Assembly (NCBI RefSeq): GCF_902805515.1
Contig: NZ_CADCTE010000090.1
Location: 1-42,402 of the forward strand
Direction of reading: 5' to 3'
Source: an uncultured Arthrobacter sp.
Lineage (GTDB): Bacteria; Actinomycetota; Actinomycetes; Actinomycetales; Micrococcaceae
DNA: 42,402 nt
Shown here: in pieces, positions 40,693 to 42,402 of the stretch
How positions within the stretch are numbered: position 1 is the stretch's first letter
How the letters are laid out: each line of letters starts with the position of its first letter
Made by a program: the position numbers and the translations under genes
Notes under the pieces: generated by a model
Database searches by the model: none
Seen by the model: the letters and a program-made list of their open reading frames with translations, nothing else
Told to the model about the DNA's origin: nothing

Positions 40693-41541
40693 TTACAGCT
40701 CCTCTGCTGCAAGCTGCGCGGCTTCACGGGCAATGATCTCCGCGCGTGATTCCTGCAGCAGCGGCCACTGGCGCCGAAGCCGGCGCAGCTCGCCGAGATC
40801 GAGGTCGCAGGTGAGTTCTCCGGGCTCGGAGCCGAGCTGACCGAGCACCTCCCCCGAGGGGTCGATGACCCGCGACCCGCCCCAGAAGTCACGCTCGTTC
40901 TCCCGGCCGGAGCGGTTGACGAACACCACGAAGGACTGAAGAACGACGGCGGCATGCAGCAGGATGATCTCCCAGGCGCGTTCGGTGGAGATGCCCACGG
41001 TGCTGGTGGCACTGTTGACCGTCACCACCAGCACCTCGGCGCCGCTGTGGGCCGCAAGCCACGGCACCGCCGGCTGCCACGCGTCGTTGCAGATCAGCAC
41101 CGCGAGCCGGGTCTCCGCCAGGTCGTGGCAGAGCAGCCGTCCGCCCGGGCGGAAGTGCTTGCGCTCTTCCCAGCCCCGGTACGTGGGCAGGTACATCTTG
41201 CGCTGGATCCTGGGTTCACCGCCGGTCAGCAGGGCGGCACTGTTGAACGTGTGGTGGCGGAAGGCCTCGGCGAAACCCGCTACGACCGCCGGGCCGTGTC
41301 GGCCCAGGCGCAGCAGCCGCTCATCGTCGGGCTGGATCGGGTCGATGTCGGGCACCTCGCTGAGGTGGTACCCGTGCGTCGCGAGCTCCGGGGCGACGAC
41401 GAGGTCGCAATCGGTACCCGCCTGCACCAGTGCGTCAAGGCGGGCCAGGTTGCCGTCGACGTCGCCAAGCACCGGATCGGTCTGCAGCAGGCGCACCCGC
41501 AGCCGGTCGGCTCCGGGCGGCATGGCCAGGTGGTCACTCAC
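40693..41541 (-). CDS. Carbon-nitrogen hydrolase (nitrilase superfamily)
   Basis: A 282-aa nitrilase-superfamily amidase. The triad is E52 (VVAPELATHGY), K115 (IQRKMYLPTYRGWEERKHF) and C151 (LAVLICNDAWQP); the second Glu near 125 is also present. It hydrolyses a nitrile, amide or carbamoyl group, releasing NH3. The Cys motif C-N-D-A-W-Q resembles the aliphatic amidase/hydratase side rather than a true nitrilase (C-W-E). GTG 41541 overlaps the stop of the substrate-binding gene and has AAGGAAGGG seven bases before it, so the two are translationally coupled. ATG 41523 is an alternative start. Confidence 0.87.
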   Translation of the reverse strand: MSDHLAMPPGADRLRVRLLQTDPVLGDVDGNLARLDALVQAGTDCDLVVAPELATHGYHLSEVPDIDPIQPDDERLLRLGRHGPAVVAGFAEAFRHHTFNSAALLTGGEPRIQRKMYLPTYRGWEERKHFRPGGRLLCHDLAETRLAVLICNDAWQPAVPWLAAHSGAEVLVVTVNSATSTVGISTERAWEIILLHAAVVLQSFVVFVNRSGRENERDFWGGSRVIDPSGEVLGQLGSEPGELTCDLDLGELRRLRRQWPLLQESRAEIIAREAAQLAAEEL

Positions 41542-42402
41542 CAACGAACCCTTCCTTGACCAGCCATTCGGTGGCGGTCTCTTCGGGCGTGAGCCCGTCG
41601 ACGTCAACCTTGGCGTTCAGGGCCTGCATGGTCTCGTCATCGAGCGCCTCGGCAACCGGCGCGAGCACCTCTTCGATCCCCGGATTCTCCTTGAGTGCCT
41701 CGGCGCTCACGGAGACGGAGGGGTTGTAGGCCGTAAAGAACTTCTTGTCGTCTTCGAGGACCACAAGGTCGAGCGCGGCGATGCGCCCGTCGGTGGCGAA
41801 CACCTCGCCGAAGACGCAGGGGTCGGCTTTCTCGATGGAGTTGTAGATGGCGCCGGCGGCCAGCTCGGAGACGCCGTTTCCGGGGAGTTCGAAGCCGTAG
41901 GCTTCCTGCAGCCCGGGCCATCCGTCGTCGCGTCCGAAGAACTCGGCTGCTCCGCAGAAGCTGGCGCTGGCGGCGTCGTCCGAAACGAGCTTCGCGTAGT
42001 CGGAGACCGTGGTGACGCCGAGTTCTTCGACCTTCGCCCGGCTGCCGGCGACGGCGTAGGTGTTGTTCGCCGGCGCGGGCTCCAGCCAGGAGATCGAGTT
42101 TTCCTGCTCGTCACGGTCCGCGACCGCCTCATAGAGCTCCTGCGGATCGGCGATAGGCTCGGTCTCGCCCAGATGGGTGATCCAGCCGGTCCCGGTGTAC
42201 TCCCAGTACAGGTCGATGTCACCGCTGAGCAGGGCGGAGCGGACGGTGCTGCTTCCGGACATCCCGCAGGTCCGCTTCACCTCCGCGCCGGCGGACTCGA
42301 GCGCCTGGGCGGTCACCTCGCAGAGGATGAGCTGTTCGGTGAATTCCTTGCCGCCGACACCGATCTCCGCACCGTTCAGGTCACCGAGCTCCGCCAGGGA
42401 AC
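41534..42402 (-). CDS. ABC transporter substrate-binding protein, OpuAC/glycine-betaine type (partial, 5' end outside window)
   Basis: The frame is open to the right edge; the N-terminus, with its expected signal peptide or lipobox, lies beyond it. The visible part begins SLAELGDLNGAEIGVGGKEF, then TEQLILCE, which is the entry motif of osmoprotectant-binding proteins (OpuBC/ProX/YehZ type). It also has VRSALLSGDIDLYWEYTGTG, the Y-x-x-x-x-x-x-Y ligand segment, and PSVSVSAEALKENPGIEEVL near the end. These proteins bind choline, betaine or similar quaternary amines through an aromatic box. The gene is translationally coupled to the nitrilase, so the imported ligand probably feeds that enzyme. 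Further transporter genes are expected to the right of the window. Confidence 0.85.
   Translation of the reverse strand, partial: SLAELGDLNGAEIGVGGKEFTEQLILCEVTAQALESAGAEVKRTCGMSGSSTVRSALLSGDIDLYWEYTGTGWITHLGETEPIADPQELYEAVADRDEQENSISWLEPAPANNTYAVAGSRAKVEELGVTTVSDYAKLVSDDAASASFCGAAEFFGRDDGWPGLQEAYGFELPGNGVSELAAGAIYNSIEKADPCVFGEVFATDGRIAALDLVVLEDDKKFFTAYNPSVSVSAEALKENPGIEEVLAPVAEALDDETMQALNAKVDVDGLTPEETATEWLVKEGFVGE

Noticed and set aside
39836..40840. Plus-strand frame of 334 codons opposite the DUF6282 and nitrilase genes
   Set aside because: Antisense shadow; Gly/Arg-rich, no motif, while the minus strand holds two clear enzymes.
1..42402. Mobile island, prophage, CRISPR or antiphage system
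   Set aside because: No transposase, integrase, terminal repeats, tRNA attachment site, repeat-spacer array or nuclease/helicase defence genes were seen.

Overview
The window looks like chromosomal DNA of a high-GC Gram-positive bacterium of the Micrococcaceae, most likely Arthrobacter or a close relative. The best single pointer is the copper amine oxidase at 24517-26433. It has the same length (638 aa) as the Arthrobacter globiformis phenylethylamine oxidase as I recall it, and its active-site residues fall at the same positions (D298, Y382, H431, H433, H592). GTG starts, very G-rich ribosome binding sites, many lipoproteins and MocR/EamA-type remnants fit the same group. I see no rRNA, tRNA, CRISPR array, insertion sequence or phage gene. 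This is an accessory-rich chromosomal stretch made of many short transcription units.

Layout. 97-3594: redox block on the minus strand (FAD-linked oxidase with a small membrane protein, and an RclA-type hypothiocyanous acid reductase). 3697-6931: two GNAT acetyltransferases, then a methyltransferase/YunG-like pair and a VOC protein. 7026-8177: a secreted PQQ-type sugar dehydrogenase lipoprotein. 8239-15278: mostly minus-strand housekeeping and hypothetical genes (AlkD-like, DUF1349, GNAT, S66 peptidase, aminoglycoside-phosphotransferase-like kinase, lipoprotein). 15756-18770: an alanine-rich surface protein, an ECF sigma factor with its own apparent promoter and a coupled membrane partner, and a STAS-like protein. 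18763-19247: a gene graveyard holding pieces of three genes. 19599-24432: DedA protein, lipoproteins, and an AztD-like zinc metallochaperone under a clear Zur box.

24517-30395 is a complete amine-degradation module: amine oxidase, divergent TetR regulator, aldehyde dehydrogenase with an operator on its start site, and an APC permease. The likely flow is amine uptake, oxidative deamination to an aldehyde plus H2O2 and NH3, then aldehyde to acid. 30458-38433 holds paired lipoproteins, an alpha/beta hydrolase and an MDR oxidoreductase each preceded by a coupled 47-codon small ORF and palindromic operators, an orphan 403-aa protein, an HD-domain protein and small membrane proteins.

38878-42402 (minus strand, running off the right edge) is the most novel-looking part. 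A quaternary-amine-type ABC substrate-binding protein is translationally coupled to a nitrilase-superfamily amidase, a DUF6282-type metal hydrolase and an alpha/beta-hydrolase-fold protein whose nucleophile Ser is Gly and acid Asp is Asn. I infer an uptake-and-degradation operon for an osmolyte-like amide or nitrile. The substrate cannot be read from the sequence.
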